Assembly: GCA_029265085.1 (NCBI GenBank)
Contig: JAJUJY010000005.1
Span: forward strand, 1 to 64,000
Reading direction: 5' to 3'
Length of the DNA: 64,000 nucleotides
Source: Chloroflexota bacterium
Lineage (GTDB): Bacteria; Chloroflexota; Anaerolineae; Anaerolineales; Anaerolineaceae
Part shown: piece by piece, positions 43,759 through 53,032 of the stretch
Layout of the letters: every line of letters starts with the position of its first letter
Position numbering within the stretch: the stretch's first letter is position 1
Position numbers and translations under genes: made by a program
The notes under the pieces: generated by a model
What the model saw: only the letters and a program-made list of their open reading frames with translations
What the model was told of the DNA's origin: nothing
Databases searched by the model: none

Positions 43759-43787
43759 AGTATATTGCAGCCCGGATAAAAAGTCAA
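43759..43787 (-). promoter_or_regulatory. Promoter of the TPP-regulated operon
   Basis: TTGACT (43787-43782) and TATACT (43764-43759) are 17 bp apart. The predicted start is near 43752, a few bases before the aptamer. Confidence 0.85.
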
Positions 43788-43819
43788 TAGCACTCAAAAG
43801 CAGTGTTCAATGCTGCCCA

Positions 43820-44605
43820 TCAACGCACGCGGCGCTTCCATTCCTCTTTCAATTGCAGCTGGCGCGGACTTTCGCCGGAAGCCAGGGTTAAAAAGTCATT
43901 CATCAGCCGGTTAAACTTACTGCTGTCGTCCAACATAGGGAAATGACCGCCCTGGTCAAAGGTCACCAGGCTCACCTGCTCCGGCAGATTAGCCACCTGT
44001 TCCTGGCGCGGGTGCTGCACCGCTGGATCGTTCCAGCCATGAACCAATAAACTGGCTGTATTGGTCTCTTGCCAGATAGTTTGCAGAGAAAAGGACTGCA
44101 AGCTATTAAAGGAACTGATCACCGCCTGCAAATCGGTTTTGGCCGCATCGACATATACTGCTTCCGTGATGGAACTGCGTCCCAAAAGCCACCCCGCCAG
44201 GTCAACCGGCGCAGTTGAGCGCAGCCGGCTGTTAATCATCGTTTGTTCCAGTGGAAAACTGACTGCCATCACCCGATCCACAACACCTGGGTGCTTGCGG
44301 GCAAAATCCAGGGCAACAGCTGCCCCCAGGCCGTGCCCAACCAGGGCCACCCGGCCAATCCCCATCTTGTCTAAAAATCCGTTGATCATTTCGGATTGCT
44401 GCTCAACGGCATAACAATTATTCTTGGCAGAATCGCCAAAACCGAATAAATCCAGAGCATATGCGCGGAAATTCAGCGAGGCAGCCTGCATCATCGGAAT
44501 CCAATAACGCCAGGAACCCACCCAGCCGTGCAAAAAGATCAGCGGCCGCCCGCGGCCCAGGGTTTCGTAATGAATGATGTCCTGATCCAGGAGAATCGCG
44601 CTCAT
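43820..44605 (-). CDS. Alpha/beta-hydrolase-fold protein with Gly at the nucleophile site
   Basis: A 261-residue protein of the alpha/beta hydrolase fold: oxyanion region PLIFLHGWVGSWRYW, acidic region LVHGWNDPAV and late His in FDQGGHFPMLD. The nucleophile elbow reads VALVGHGLGAAVAL, so the usual Ser is Gly92 (GGC codon, one base from AGC). Asp and His remain. It is probably non-hydrolytic, perhaps a receptor or regulator, or uses another chemistry. It is the last gene of the nine-gene signalling operon and is related to the intact hydrolase at 54945. It begins nine bases after the CheY-like gene. Confidence 0.88.
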   Translation of the reverse strand: MSAILLDQDIIHYETLGRGRPLIFLHGWVGSWRYWIPMMQAASLNFRAYALDLFGFGDSAKNNCYAVEQQSEMINGFLDKMGIGRVALVGHGLGAAVALDFARKHPGVVDRVMAVSFPLEQTMINSRLRSTAPVDLAGWLLGRSSITEAVYVDAAKTDLQAVISSFNSLQSFSLQTIWQETNTASLLVHGWNDPAVQHPRQEQVANLPEQVSLVTFDQGGHFPMLDDSSKFNRLMNDFLTLASGESPRQLQLKEEWKRRVR

Positions 44606-44614
44606 ACAGTCGGG

Positions 44615-44989
44615 TTATTTTCCAATACGGTCAAGCAGTTCACGCACCTTTTGGGTTAGGTCATCCGGAGCAAACGGCTTGAGCAAATATTCGGTTGCTC
44701 CTACGGCAAATCCGGTTTTAATTTCCGATTCCTGTCCTTTGGCTGAAAGAAAAACCACCGGGATATGCTTTAGCGCAGGGTCCGCTTTGATTTTTTCACA
44801 GGCCTCATAGCCGGTCATGCGCGGCATGCGCACATCCATCAAAATCAAATCCGGCATTTCCTTCCCTGCTGCCAGCCAGGCCTCTTCCCCATTCGGAAAG
44901 GTCACCACATCATGCCCGGCAAAACGCAGGGTAAAGCCAATCAAATCCCGAATATCACGTTCATCTTCAGCAACTAAAATTTTCGCCAT
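44615..44989 (-). CDS. CheY-like response receiver
   Basis: A 124-residue single-domain receiver. The acidic pocket is AEDE (about 7-10), the phospho-acceptor is Asp52 in LILMDVRMP, the Thr/Ser position is in VVFLSAKG, and the conserved Lys is in YLLKPF. There is no output domain. The start ATG 44989 has GAGGAA upstream within the kinase gene; an in-frame extension upstream lies inside the kinase coding region. It follows the giant histidine kinase by four bases and is presumably its direct partner, or a phosphate sink. Confidence 0.94.
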   Translation of the reverse strand: MAKILVAEDERDIRDLIGFTLRFAGHDVVTFPNGEEAWLAAGKEMPDLILMDVRMPRMTGYEACEKIKADPALKHIPVVFLSAKGQESEIKTGFAVGATEYLLKPFAPDDLTQKVRELLDRIGK

Positions 44990-44993
44990 ATCA

Positions 44994-47900
44994 CTATTCC
45001 TCAAGATTTGCTTTGGGCAGTGTAAACGAAAAGACACTGCCTTCGCCAGGAATTCCGCTGCTTGTAAACCAGATGCGGCCGTTCATCATTTCCACCAAGA
45101 TCTTTGACAGCGCCAGGCCCAGGCCCGTTCCGGAAGTGCGCATCACCAGCGGATCCTCACCACGATAGAAGCGCTCAAAGATCCGCGGCTGAACCTCGGC
45201 AGAAATCCCAATGCCATTATCAATCACATCCAACTGCAGAGTCTCCGGAGCACTACGGCTGGCACGCACCTTCACCGTGCCATTTTCCGGCGTGTAATTA
45301 TACCCGTTCAAGGCCAGCGCCCGTAGAACCTGCTGGATGCGCACTCGATCACCGAATGCTTTGGGAAGATGCTCTGGAATTTCCACCGCAAAGGTCATCG
45401 GTCGGTTCTCCTGCACAGAGCGGTCGCGCAGCTCTTTGACAACCGTTTCAATAATTTCAGGCAGATCAACCGCCTGGAGCGTAACCTGTTCCTTGCCCGA
45501 TTCAACCCTCGAAATATCCAACAAATCATCCACAAGGATGTGCAGTTTTTGGGTATTTTCTTTAACCACATTCAGGAAATGCACCTGCTGGGCAGTCACC
45601 TGACCGCCAGCCCCCATTAACAGAATATCCACGTAGCCCTTGATGGAGGTCAGCGGTGTGCGCAGCTCGTGGCTGACGTTGGTAATAAATTCCGACTTCA
45701 TCCGGTCCACCTGTACCTGGTGGGTAATATCACGGAAGATCGTGACCGTCCCCAGAAAACCGTTCCGCCAAAAGACCGGCGCAAGATGAATTGCAACAAC
45801 CTGGTCATTGTCCAACAAAATGGTGTCCGCATAGGTTTCGCCCATCTGGTAAGCGGTGGCATCCTGCGACCAATTTTGAATGGTCTCCATCCAGGTCTTA
45901 CCAGACTTGCCAAACACACCACTGAAGCGTTCCAGCGGCTGTCCAATGATTTGATCCACCCGGACCCCCAGAATTTTTTCTGCGGAAGCGTTGAAAAGGG
46001 TAATTTTTAGACTGGCATCGGTAACCACAACACCGTCCGCAACGGCTTCCAGAATGGCACGCGAACGGCTGGCCTCTATTTGTTGGTCACGCAGCATGCT
46101 GCCCAGATTTTCCGCCTGGTCGCGGATCAGGTTGAACAATTCCGCATTATTGAGCGTGATCCCAATCTGGCGGGCAATCGTTTCCAGCAAGGCCACCTGA
46201 GAAGATTTAAACTGGGCTGCTTTCCGGTGGTACAGATTGAGGGTTCCCAACACTTCTTCACCCAGAATCAGCGGAACCGATAAAACACTCTGAAAAGCCG
46301 GTTGAGACTCGGCGGGGATTTCCCAGCGCCCGTCACTGTGAATATCATCCACCCAAATCGGTGACCGCTGCCGGGCGACAAAACGATGGATCAAACGTTC
46401 CACAGACCGTTCGGGAGGCTGCACCGCATCAAAAGCCGTCAGGCTCAATCCGGATTGGTACACAGTGCTGCCCTGTGCCAGTAAAATCAGGCTTTCTTCT
46501 GCACCCAACGCCTGGTTAATCACAGAGAGTGTACGAGAAAGAACCTGCTTGATATCCAGGCTGGCGGAAAGTTCGGTTGTAATCCGCAGCATCGTCTGTG
46601 AATTATGGTGTTCTCGGCTCAATTCTGCAGTACGTTCTTCAACGCGCTGCTCCAGGTCTTCTTTCAAGCGGCGTGTTTCATCAAACAGGCGCGCATTTTG
46701 GAGCGTGATGGAGGTCTGGTTGCCAATCGTACGCGCCAGTTCAATTTCTGCCGGGTTAAAGCGGCGTTCCTCGGTACTTTGTAAAACCAGCCAGCCTTGC
46801 ACTTCCTGTCCGGCGATCAACGGCACAATCAAAAGGGATTTCACCAGTAATTGAGCCAGGTACGATTGCACCAGAGGCTGCAGCCCGCTTTCTTCGGTTA
46901 CACGGTCGGTATTGTAAATCCCTTGAGATTCCTGCAAGGCTTCAAATAATGGAATAGGATCAAACCGGTATGGTAATTCCAACCCAGAGGAAGGTTCTTC
47001 AGCAAGCAGGGTATAGGATGATCCTTCGGTGGGTAGAATAGCCGCTGCACGTGCTACCTCCAGCGCGCCAGCCAGTTGCTCGCAGGCTACGCGTAAAATC
47101 CGCGACAGATCTAAAGAAGAACTTAATTCGCGGGAAAGACGGTTTAATAAAGCCAAACGGTTTGAGCGCTGGTCTAATTCCGCTGCACGGCGCAGGCTCT
47201 CTTCATACAGGCGGGCATTATCCAACGAAACCGCCACCTGTCCGGCAAAGGTAGTTGCCAATTGAACATTGTCCGGTGTGTAAAAACCGGCTTCGCGTTT
47301 TTCCAATGCGATGGCACCGATTAATTCCGACTTTGCCAACAGAGGGATTCCCAACCAGGAAAAATATTCCGGTTCTAACAGGCTGGGGAAGCGCATATCC
47401 TCGCGAATATCAGCCACTGCCAGGGGCTGGGCTGTGCGAATCATCTCCTGGAAGAGCAGACTGTCTTCCACCCGCACAGAAATTCCGAGGCGGCTTTCAT
47501 TATCCGAAAAACCTGCTGCCGATGCTATGGACAATAAATCGTTCTCACGCAGCCAGAGAGTAGCCGTATCATATTCCACCACAGGTTTGAGCTGCTCCAG
47601 CATACTGGCAATCAATTGCTGTGAACTCAGGCTGGATGTCATCCGCCCAGAGACCTGGGTAAGGGCTTGAAGCTGTCCGGTACGCTGTTCAGTTGCCTGG
47701 AATAAACGAGCATTTTCCAGGGCCAGAGCAGCCTGCTGGGCAAGTGAGAGGGTCAACGCCTCATCTTCCGCACTGAATGCGCCGTTAATTACTTCATTCT
47801 CTAATACCAGCACCCCCAGACCGCGCTCACCCAGGCGAATCGGCACAACCAGGCTGGAGACCGGAAGTTTGCCATTGGAAGCATTCCGGTAGCGGATCAG

Positions 47901-50900
47901 ATCATCCGGAGGCAAGAGATAGTCCTCAGCAAAGTTGACTTCATAATCCCGGTCGGGTTGTCCGCTCATCAGCACACGCACGGGCAGCGGCGCCGGAACC
48001 GCGTCCACCGCATAACGAATCTCCAAAATTGAATCCGGAGAAACGTATCCAGCCGCCTTCAAAGGCACCAGCTGGCGAGTGCTATCCTCATACAGACCCA
48101 CCCAGCCGGTGGTAGCTGAGGAAATAACCTGCATAACGGCTTCCATTAACGCAGCCAAAATACTGCCCGGTTCCAGGCTGCCCAGCTTACGGCTGAAATC
48201 CAGCAAGAGATTCACTTCATCCAGGTGGCGGCGTGTTTCTCGCAGCAATTCCAGGTTCTGCAAGCTGACGCTCACCTGTCGGGAGAGTTGGGCATATACC
48301 TGGTGATCTTCCTCGCTAAATGGTGAAAGGACTTTGCTGCCCAGCACCAGTACGCCAGCCTGGCAGCCTTCCGAAATCTTAAACGGGAGGGCCAGAAAAC
48401 TGTGCGCGTTGACTGCATTCAGCAGAGGGGAATTTTTCCAGCTGTGGGTCTCCTCCAGGTTGGATATTAGCAGCATACGCCCATCCTGCAGCACCTGCCG
48501 CAGCGGGTTACGCTGGCCAAACAATGCCTCCGGGTTGGCGTGATCCGGAGCAGTCCCAAGCACGCTGATTAAGCGAGGTCCTACCGGAGTCTGTTCGGCC
48601 ACCAGCACAAGGCTCATATCCAACCGGGCCATAATTTCTTGACCAATAACTTCCAGGACACCTTGCACGTTATCTTGCAGCGTGGCACGTTCTGTCATTT
48701 CCAGGCCAGCCCGCACCCGTTCCACCCGCCGGAAAAGCCGCTGGTTTTCCACCGTCTGTTCAATTTGCCGGTGCAGCACCACCGGAAGATTTTGCTGTGT
48801 ATTCCGCAAAGAGCGTTCCAGGCGGCTGGTTTCTTCTTCCAGAACGGCCAGCCGGCTGCTAAGCTGGTTGGTATACCGCTTGTAATCAATCACCAGGGCA
48901 GCCTGGCTGGCAAATATCTCCAATGCATCAAAGGCAGGTTGGTCTGGCCGGCGGCCATCCCGCGGATCATCCAGGCTGATCAGTCCCAATAATTCGCCTG
49001 CGCCGTTATACAACGGCACAATCAAGATATCGTCAGGATCCCAGGCGTCCACCAACAGCGTTTCTGTGGACGGCAAAATGGTGACGGTATGGACATCTTC
49101 CGGAATGAGCGGCTCTTCATCAATCGGAATAAAATAGGCATTACCAATTTTATATTTTGGCTGAAGCAGATGCTGGATGCTGCGCCAGGGCTGAATCCGC
49201 GAGCGCAATTCTTCCCAGACCTCAGCCGCGATACCCACCCCTGCAACCCGGCGCAGTCCTTGAACCTGCGGATCATAAACACTGATCAGGGAAACCTGGA
49301 AAGATGTTGCTTCACGAATAGCCTGGCCAATGGCTTCCAGGGCTTTTTCCAGAGGTTGTTCCGGACGAAGATAATTGGAAACCTGGAATAGACGGGACAA
49401 CGTATCAATTTGCCGCTTGAGCAGTTCACCGCGGCGAGCCTGTTCTTCATACTGAATGGCATTTCCAAAGGCAATCGCAGCTTGAGCCGCCAGCGATTGG
49501 GCAATTTCTACCGCCGAATCATCGAATTGCTGCACAATCGTGCCGTGCATCACGATCAACCCGGCCGCGCGCTGCTGATAAATAATCGGCACCCACAGCG
49601 CCGAACGAATGCCGTCATGCAGACCGTGAACTTCCTCTTGAGAAAGATCCGCGATATTTTTAGTTTCGCCGCTGGATAAAACACGCAGCTCTAATGCAGA
49701 ACATTCGTCATTCGGTTTATCGCCCACATAAAAACGAATTCGGGGTGATTCACCCTCCGGTCGGGAAAGATCAAACATTAAAATCGTACCGCAGCTCGCT
49801 CGGGTGGTACGTACAGCTTCGTCATAGACCAGCTGCAGCAGATAACTTAAATCCAGTGAAGTACTTAATTCGCGGGTAATGCGCGTCAGAGCGGTCATTT
49901 GGTCCACCCGGCGGCGCAAGGTGTCGTCCGTTTGGGCTGAAAGATATGCCTGTTCAACTACCCCGGCCAACTGGCCGCCAGCGGTTGACATCACCTGCAT
50001 ATCGCTTAAATCAAAGTCTTGCGGACGGCGGCGGCAAATCCAAATTTCGCCAATTCCTTCATCCCGGACAATCAGCGGAACTGCCAGCACAGACTGAATC
50101 TGCCAGTTCGTAATCAACTGCTGGTAATAAGGAATCAATGGTTTTTCGGCAGGTTCCTGCCCCAGGCGGAAACCACGCTGGCTGCCCGTTACGCTAAAAG
50201 GAAATTGTGCATCATCCACCAATAAACGGGCAGACCGTTCCGTCAATTCACCCGGCTCCCCATAACGTGAAGCCCGGTGCAGATACAGCGCTGTCCGGTT
50301 GCGGTCCAAGAGGAAGGCAGCAGCCAGGTCTGCATTGAGCAAGCGCGCCAGCTCCTGTAAAGAATATTTCAAAATTTCGTCCAGCGTAGCGGAGGAAGAT
50401 ACCAGACTGGCAATTCTCCGCAAGGCTTCCGCACGCTGTGCGCGTGAGCGGGACTGCTGCACCAGTGCGGCATTCTCGATAATCGGTGCGGCCTGGTTGG
50501 CAATAATCATCAAAAAATGCAGCTCATCCTGGGTAAAATTCTGGCTGCCGTCCAGATGATTAGACACCTGCAAGTACCCCAACATCCGGCCGCCGGAAGT
50601 TAAAGGCACCAGCACCGTATCTTTCAGCGAGGCCGCCGAGGCAATGGCATTCAAGCCCAGCTCCTGCCACCGGGAATCCTCACTGGCATTTTCGGTAATA
50701 ATCACATCTTGATCTAAAAAGACCTGTTCCAAACGGCTGCCTGCTGGAATAGGGATCCTATAAATCTCCATAAATTGGGGGGGCAGCCCGTGAAATGGTG
50801 TCTGACCTTCCAATTGGCGTGTATTTTCGTTATACAGCACAAATCCCAAAATTCGCACATGGATCAATGGAATAATACTGTTAACCAGGCGCTCAAACAT

Positions 50901-51947
50901 CCCGCGCTGATCGCGCACCGCACTAAACGCCTGGGCAAGCTGCGCCAGGCCAGAAAGCTCAATTGCCCGGCGTTTTTCATGCCGGTAAAGCAGCGCATTG
51001 TGCAGCGCAATCGCTGCCTGCCCTGAGATCAGGTTGACCAGATCACGGTCCCCTTGTTGGAAGAAATCTACGGAAAGTGATGCCAGCTCCAGTGTGCCGA
51101 TAAATTGCTGTCCAACCACCAGCGGAACACCGAGATAGGAGCGCATTGGAAACGCTTTGCGGTCGAGCACCGGTCTGACTTCAAAATACGTTTCTACATC
51201 TTTCACCAGCAGCGGCTTGCGTTCACGATAGAGATAGCCGGTATAACCCTGGTCTGCCAGATAACGCTCGCGGGTTGACTCCAGCTTGCGCTCTACCCCT
51301 TGCTGGCCTACCATGCGGTAAGGAATAAACAATTCATTCTGGCTGTCCCAAATGGTAATTTCCCAAATATCTGCCGGGACCAGTTTTTCAACATTTTCCA
51401 GGATCGCCTGCAAGGTTTCGTCTAAGTCTAAGCTGGCAGCAATTGCCTGAGTCAACTCAGTGAAGGTTTGCAATGTTTTTGCCTGTAGCACTGAAGACTG
51501 GTCAACCAACTCCCCGCTCACTTCTGGTAAGCGGAGACTGAGTACCAGGTAGGGTTCTTGAGCAGCCTGCACCCGATACGAAATGCCGTCCGCCGGCCGT
51601 CCATCAAAAACGAAACGCGCCTGCCCTTCGGCGGCGCATAACCCCAGGAATTTTTCGCTGGGACGAAACTTTTTGGCTAACCTTTCGAGATTGGGCAGTT
51701 CCCCTTCTTGCAATTGAAAGATTTCGCGCGCGCGCGCATTAACCCAGGTAACCTGCCCGCCTAGATGAACGGTTAATACCGCATCCGCATGTGGGTCCAA
51801 ACTATCAGGCTGAAAGACTGGCAGTTCAGGCGGCCGAGTCAAACGCAGTTTCGGGACAAACCGCGTCAAACCCAGGGTTACAACCAGCACCAGTAACCCT
51901 ACCCCGACCAGTATCAACCCTAGAAGATTTGGATCCACTTGTGTCAT
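44994..51947 (-). CDS. Giant sensor histidine kinase with about ten GAF domains
   Basis: A 2317-residue kinase. One membrane helix (about 8-28), a PAS-like domain (about 45-140), then about ten GAF domains between residues 165 and 1950, each beginning with a helix of the LSRELSSSLDLSRIL type, with coiled coils near 1050-1090 and 1765-1790. A second PAS (about 1965-2075), HisKA with His2093 in SHELRTPLTSIKGY, and an ATPase domain (DNGIGI; GTGLGLALSK) complete it. The N box reads RALALNGYNYTP, keeping the Mg-binding Asn but losing the first Asn. It probably integrates many small-molecule or redox signals and phosphorylates the neighbouring receivers. It is preceded by the REC-GGDEF gene (14 bases). 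Confidence 0.95.
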   Translation of the reverse strand: MTQVDPNLLGLILVGVGLLVLVVTLGLTRFVPKLRLTRPPELPVFQPDSLDPHADAVLTVHLGGQVTWVNARAREIFQLQEGELPNLERLAKKFRPSEKFLGLCAAEGQARFVFDGRPADGISYRVQAAQEPYLVLSLRLPEVSGELVDQSSVLQAKTLQTFTELTQAIAASLDLDETLQAILENVEKLVPADIWEITIWDSQNELFIPYRMVGQQGVERKLESTRERYLADQGYTGYLYRERKPLLVKDVETYFEVRPVLDRKAFPMRSYLGVPLVVGQQFIGTLELASLSVDFFQQGDRDLVNLISGQAAIALHNALLYRHEKRRAIELSGLAQLAQAFSAVRDQRGMFERLVNSIIPLIHVRILGFVLYNENTRQLEGQTPFHGLPPQFMEIYRIPIPAGSRLEQVFLDQDVIITENASEDSRWQELGLNAIASAASLKDTVLVPLTSGGRMLGYLQVSNHLDGSQNFTQDELHFLMIIANQAAPIIENAALVQQSRSRAQRAEALRRIASLVSSSATLDEILKYSLQELARLLNADLAAAFLLDRNRTALYLHRASRYGEPGELTERSARLLVDDAQFPFSVTGSQRGFRLGQEPAEKPLIPYYQQLITNWQIQSVLAVPLIVRDEGIGEIWICRRRPQDFDLSDMQVMSTAGGQLAGVVEQAYLSAQTDDTLRRRVDQMTALTRITRELSTSLDLSYLLQLVYDEAVRTTRASCGTILMFDLSRPEGESPRIRFYVGDKPNDECSALELRVLSSGETKNIADLSQEEVHGLHDGIRSALWVPIIYQQRAAGLIVMHGTIVQQFDDSAVEIAQSLAAQAAIAFGNAIQYEEQARRGELLKRQIDTLSRLFQVSNYLRPEQPLEKALEAIGQAIREATSFQVSLISVYDPQVQGLRRVAGVGIAAEVWEELRSRIQPWRSIQHLLQPKYKIGNAYFIPIDEEPLIPEDVHTVTILPSTETLLVDAWDPDDILIVPLYNGAGELLGLISLDDPRDGRRPDQPAFDALEIFASQAALVIDYKRYTNQLSSRLAVLEEETSRLERSLRNTQQNLPVVLHRQIEQTVENQRLFRRVERVRAGLEMTERATLQDNVQGVLEVIGQEIMARLDMSLVLVAEQTPVGPRLISVLGTAPDHANPEALFGQRNPLRQVLQDGRMLLISNLEETHSWKNSPLLNAVNAHSFLALPFKISEGCQAGVLVLGSKVLSPFSEEDHQVYAQLSRQVSVSLQNLELLRETRRHLDEVNLLLDFSRKLGSLEPGSILAALMEAVMQVISSATTGWVGLYEDSTRQLVPLKAAGYVSPDSILEIRYAVDAVPAPLPVRVLMSGQPDRDYEVNFAEDYLLPPDDLIRYRNASNGKLPVSSLVVPIRLGERGLGVLVLENEVINGAFSAEDEALTLSLAQQAALALENARLFQATEQRTGQLQALTQVSGRMTSSLSSQQLIASMLEQLKPVVEYDTATLWLRENDLLSIASAAGFSDNESRLGISVRVEDSLLFQEMIRTAQPLAVADIREDMRFPSLLEPEYFSWLGIPLLAKSELIGAIALEKREAGFYTPDNVQLATTFAGQVAVSLDNARLYEESLRRAAELDQRSNRLALLNRLSRELSSSLDLSRILRVACEQLAGALEVARAAAILPTEGSSYTLLAEEPSSGLELPYRFDPIPLFEALQESQGIYNTDRVTEESGLQPLVQSYLAQLLVKSLLIVPLIAGQEVQGWLVLQSTEERRFNPAEIELARTIGNQTSITLQNARLFDETRRLKEDLEQRVEERTAELSREHHNSQTMLRITTELSASLDIKQVLSRTLSVINQALGAEESLILLAQGSTVYQSGLSLTAFDAVQPPERSVERLIHRFVARQRSPIWVDDIHSDGRWEIPAESQPAFQSVLSVPLILGEEVLGTLNLYHRKAAQFKSSQVALLETIARQIGITLNNAELFNLIRDQAENLGSMLRDQQIEASRSRAILEAVADGVVVTDASLKITLFNASAEKILGVRVDQIIGQPLERFSGVFGKSGKTWMETIQNWSQDATAYQMGETYADTILLDNDQVVAIHLAPVFWRNGFLGTVTIFRDITHQVQVDRMKSEFITNVSHELRTPLTSIKGYVDILLMGAGGQVTAQQVHFLNVVKENTQKLHILVDDLLDISRVESGKEQVTLQAVDLPEIIETVVKELRDRSVQENRPMTFAVEIPEHLPKAFGDRVRIQQVLRALALNGYNYTPENGTVKVRASRSAPETLQLDVIDNGIGISAEVQPRIFERFYRGEDPLVMRTSGTGLGLALSKILVEMMNGRIWFTSSGIPGEGSVFSFTLPKANLEE

Positions 51948-51961
51948 TCAAGTTCAACCAC

Positions 51962-52864
51962 TCAACCGTTTGATCGTAAAGCATCCTGACGGCGTTCTTC
52001 GGCTGCAATTTCTGTAATTTCACGAATATCCGAAAATTGATGAGTGGCCGTTGTCACCACCCCAACCGCCAGGGTCATAAAGGGGGTCTGAATCATTTCG
52101 CCGCCTTTTCCTGGCGCATTAAAATAACCTTGCTGGCGGTCCATAAAGTTGTAATGCGACTTTACTTCTTCCGCAAAGCGTGCCTTAATCCGTTCTTTTA
52201 TTTTTGCAGCCGCCGCACTGGAAGTGAAAATGACAAAATTATCACCGCCTGCATGTCCAATAAAGTCATTATCAGTACCCACATCGTCCACCACTTCACC
52301 CAACAGCATAGCGGTAAAGCGCAGCACATCATTTCCCGCGATAAAGCCGTACACGTCTTTAAATGGTTCAAATTCGTTAACACGAATATCCATAAAGCCC
52401 CAATCCGACTGGCGCATAGACTTCCGCAGTTGATCCTCAATCAAACGGCCTGAAGGCAAACCAGATTGTGGATCGGTCAGGCTTTCCCGCTCAGAGCGAG
52501 CCAGCGCATTCTGGACACGCAGTTTCAGCTCTTCGATATCAAACGGCTTGGTAATATAATCATCCGCCCCAAGTTCCAGTCCCTTGAGCTTATCACTGCG
52601 TTCATCTTTCTGGGTCAGGAAGATCACAGGGATATGACTGGTACGAGTATTGGTGCGCAGCGAACGGCAAACCTCATAACCGTCAATGTCAGGCAGCATA
52701 ATGTCCAACACCAACAAATGCGGCATCACCTGCCGGGTTTTTTCCAGGGCTTCCCCGCCGCGCGGCGCAACATCTACATCATACCCCTGGCTCATAAAAT
52801 AAATTTTGAGCATATTGGAGATGTCACCATCATCTTCGACAATCAACAGGCGGGCTTTACTCAT
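51962..52864 (-). CDS. Response regulator: REC plus degenerate GGDEF
   Basis: A 300-residue regulator. The receiver domain (1-120) has the acidic pair Glu10/Asp11, phospho-acceptor Asp54 (LLVLDIMLPD), IPVIFLTQ and KPFDIEEL. The C-terminal domain (about 125-295) is GGDEF-like, with LTDPQSGLPSGR at its start, but the signature reads AGGDNF (205-210), so the catalytic Glu is Asn. It is unlikely to make cyclic di-GMP and may bind a nucleotide or a protein. GGAGG precedes ATG 52864. It starts the second half of the operon, behind an internal promoter. Confidence 0.9.
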   Translation of the reverse strand: MSKARLLIVEDDGDISNMLKIYFMSQGYDVDVAPRGGEALEKTRQVMPHLLVLDIMLPDIDGYEVCRSLRTNTRTSHIPVIFLTQKDERSDKLKGLELGADDYITKPFDIEELKLRVQNALARSERESLTDPQSGLPSGRLIEDQLRKSMRQSDWGFMDIRVNEFEPFKDVYGFIAGNDVLRFTAMLLGEVVDDVGTDNDFIGHAGGDNFVIFTSSAAAAKIKERIKARFAEEVKSHYNFMDRQQGYFNAPGKGGEMIQTPFMTLAVGVVTTATHQFSDIREITEIAAEERRQDALRSNG

Positions 52865-52954
52865 GAATTGCCTCCAAAATATTTGAAACTGGCAAGCACC
52901 CCGGCCGAAAAAAAATTATTCAATTTACCGGGTCTGTCTGGGAAAACAACTTAG

Positions 52955-53032
52955 ATATTCGATAACACCTTAATCTTATGCCAAACTGCACATTCTGACA
53001 AGCTATGCGAACCTTTGAATATTGGATAACAC
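52955..53032 (-). promoter_or_regulatory. Internal promoter flanked by a 14-bp direct repeat
   Basis: On the minus strand TTGTCA (53001-52996) and TAAGAT (52978-52973) are 17 bp apart. ATATT(C/G)GATAACAC occurs at 52955-52968, near the predicted start site, and at 53019-53032, upstream of the -35 box: 13 of 14 bases agree, 64 bp apart. This suits a regulator that contacts both sites. Confidence 0.6.

Noticed and set aside
43820..44605. Pseudogene of an alpha/beta hydrolase
   Set aside because: The frame is full length with Asp and His kept and is tightly packed in the operon, so loss of the nucleophile looks functional rather than decay.
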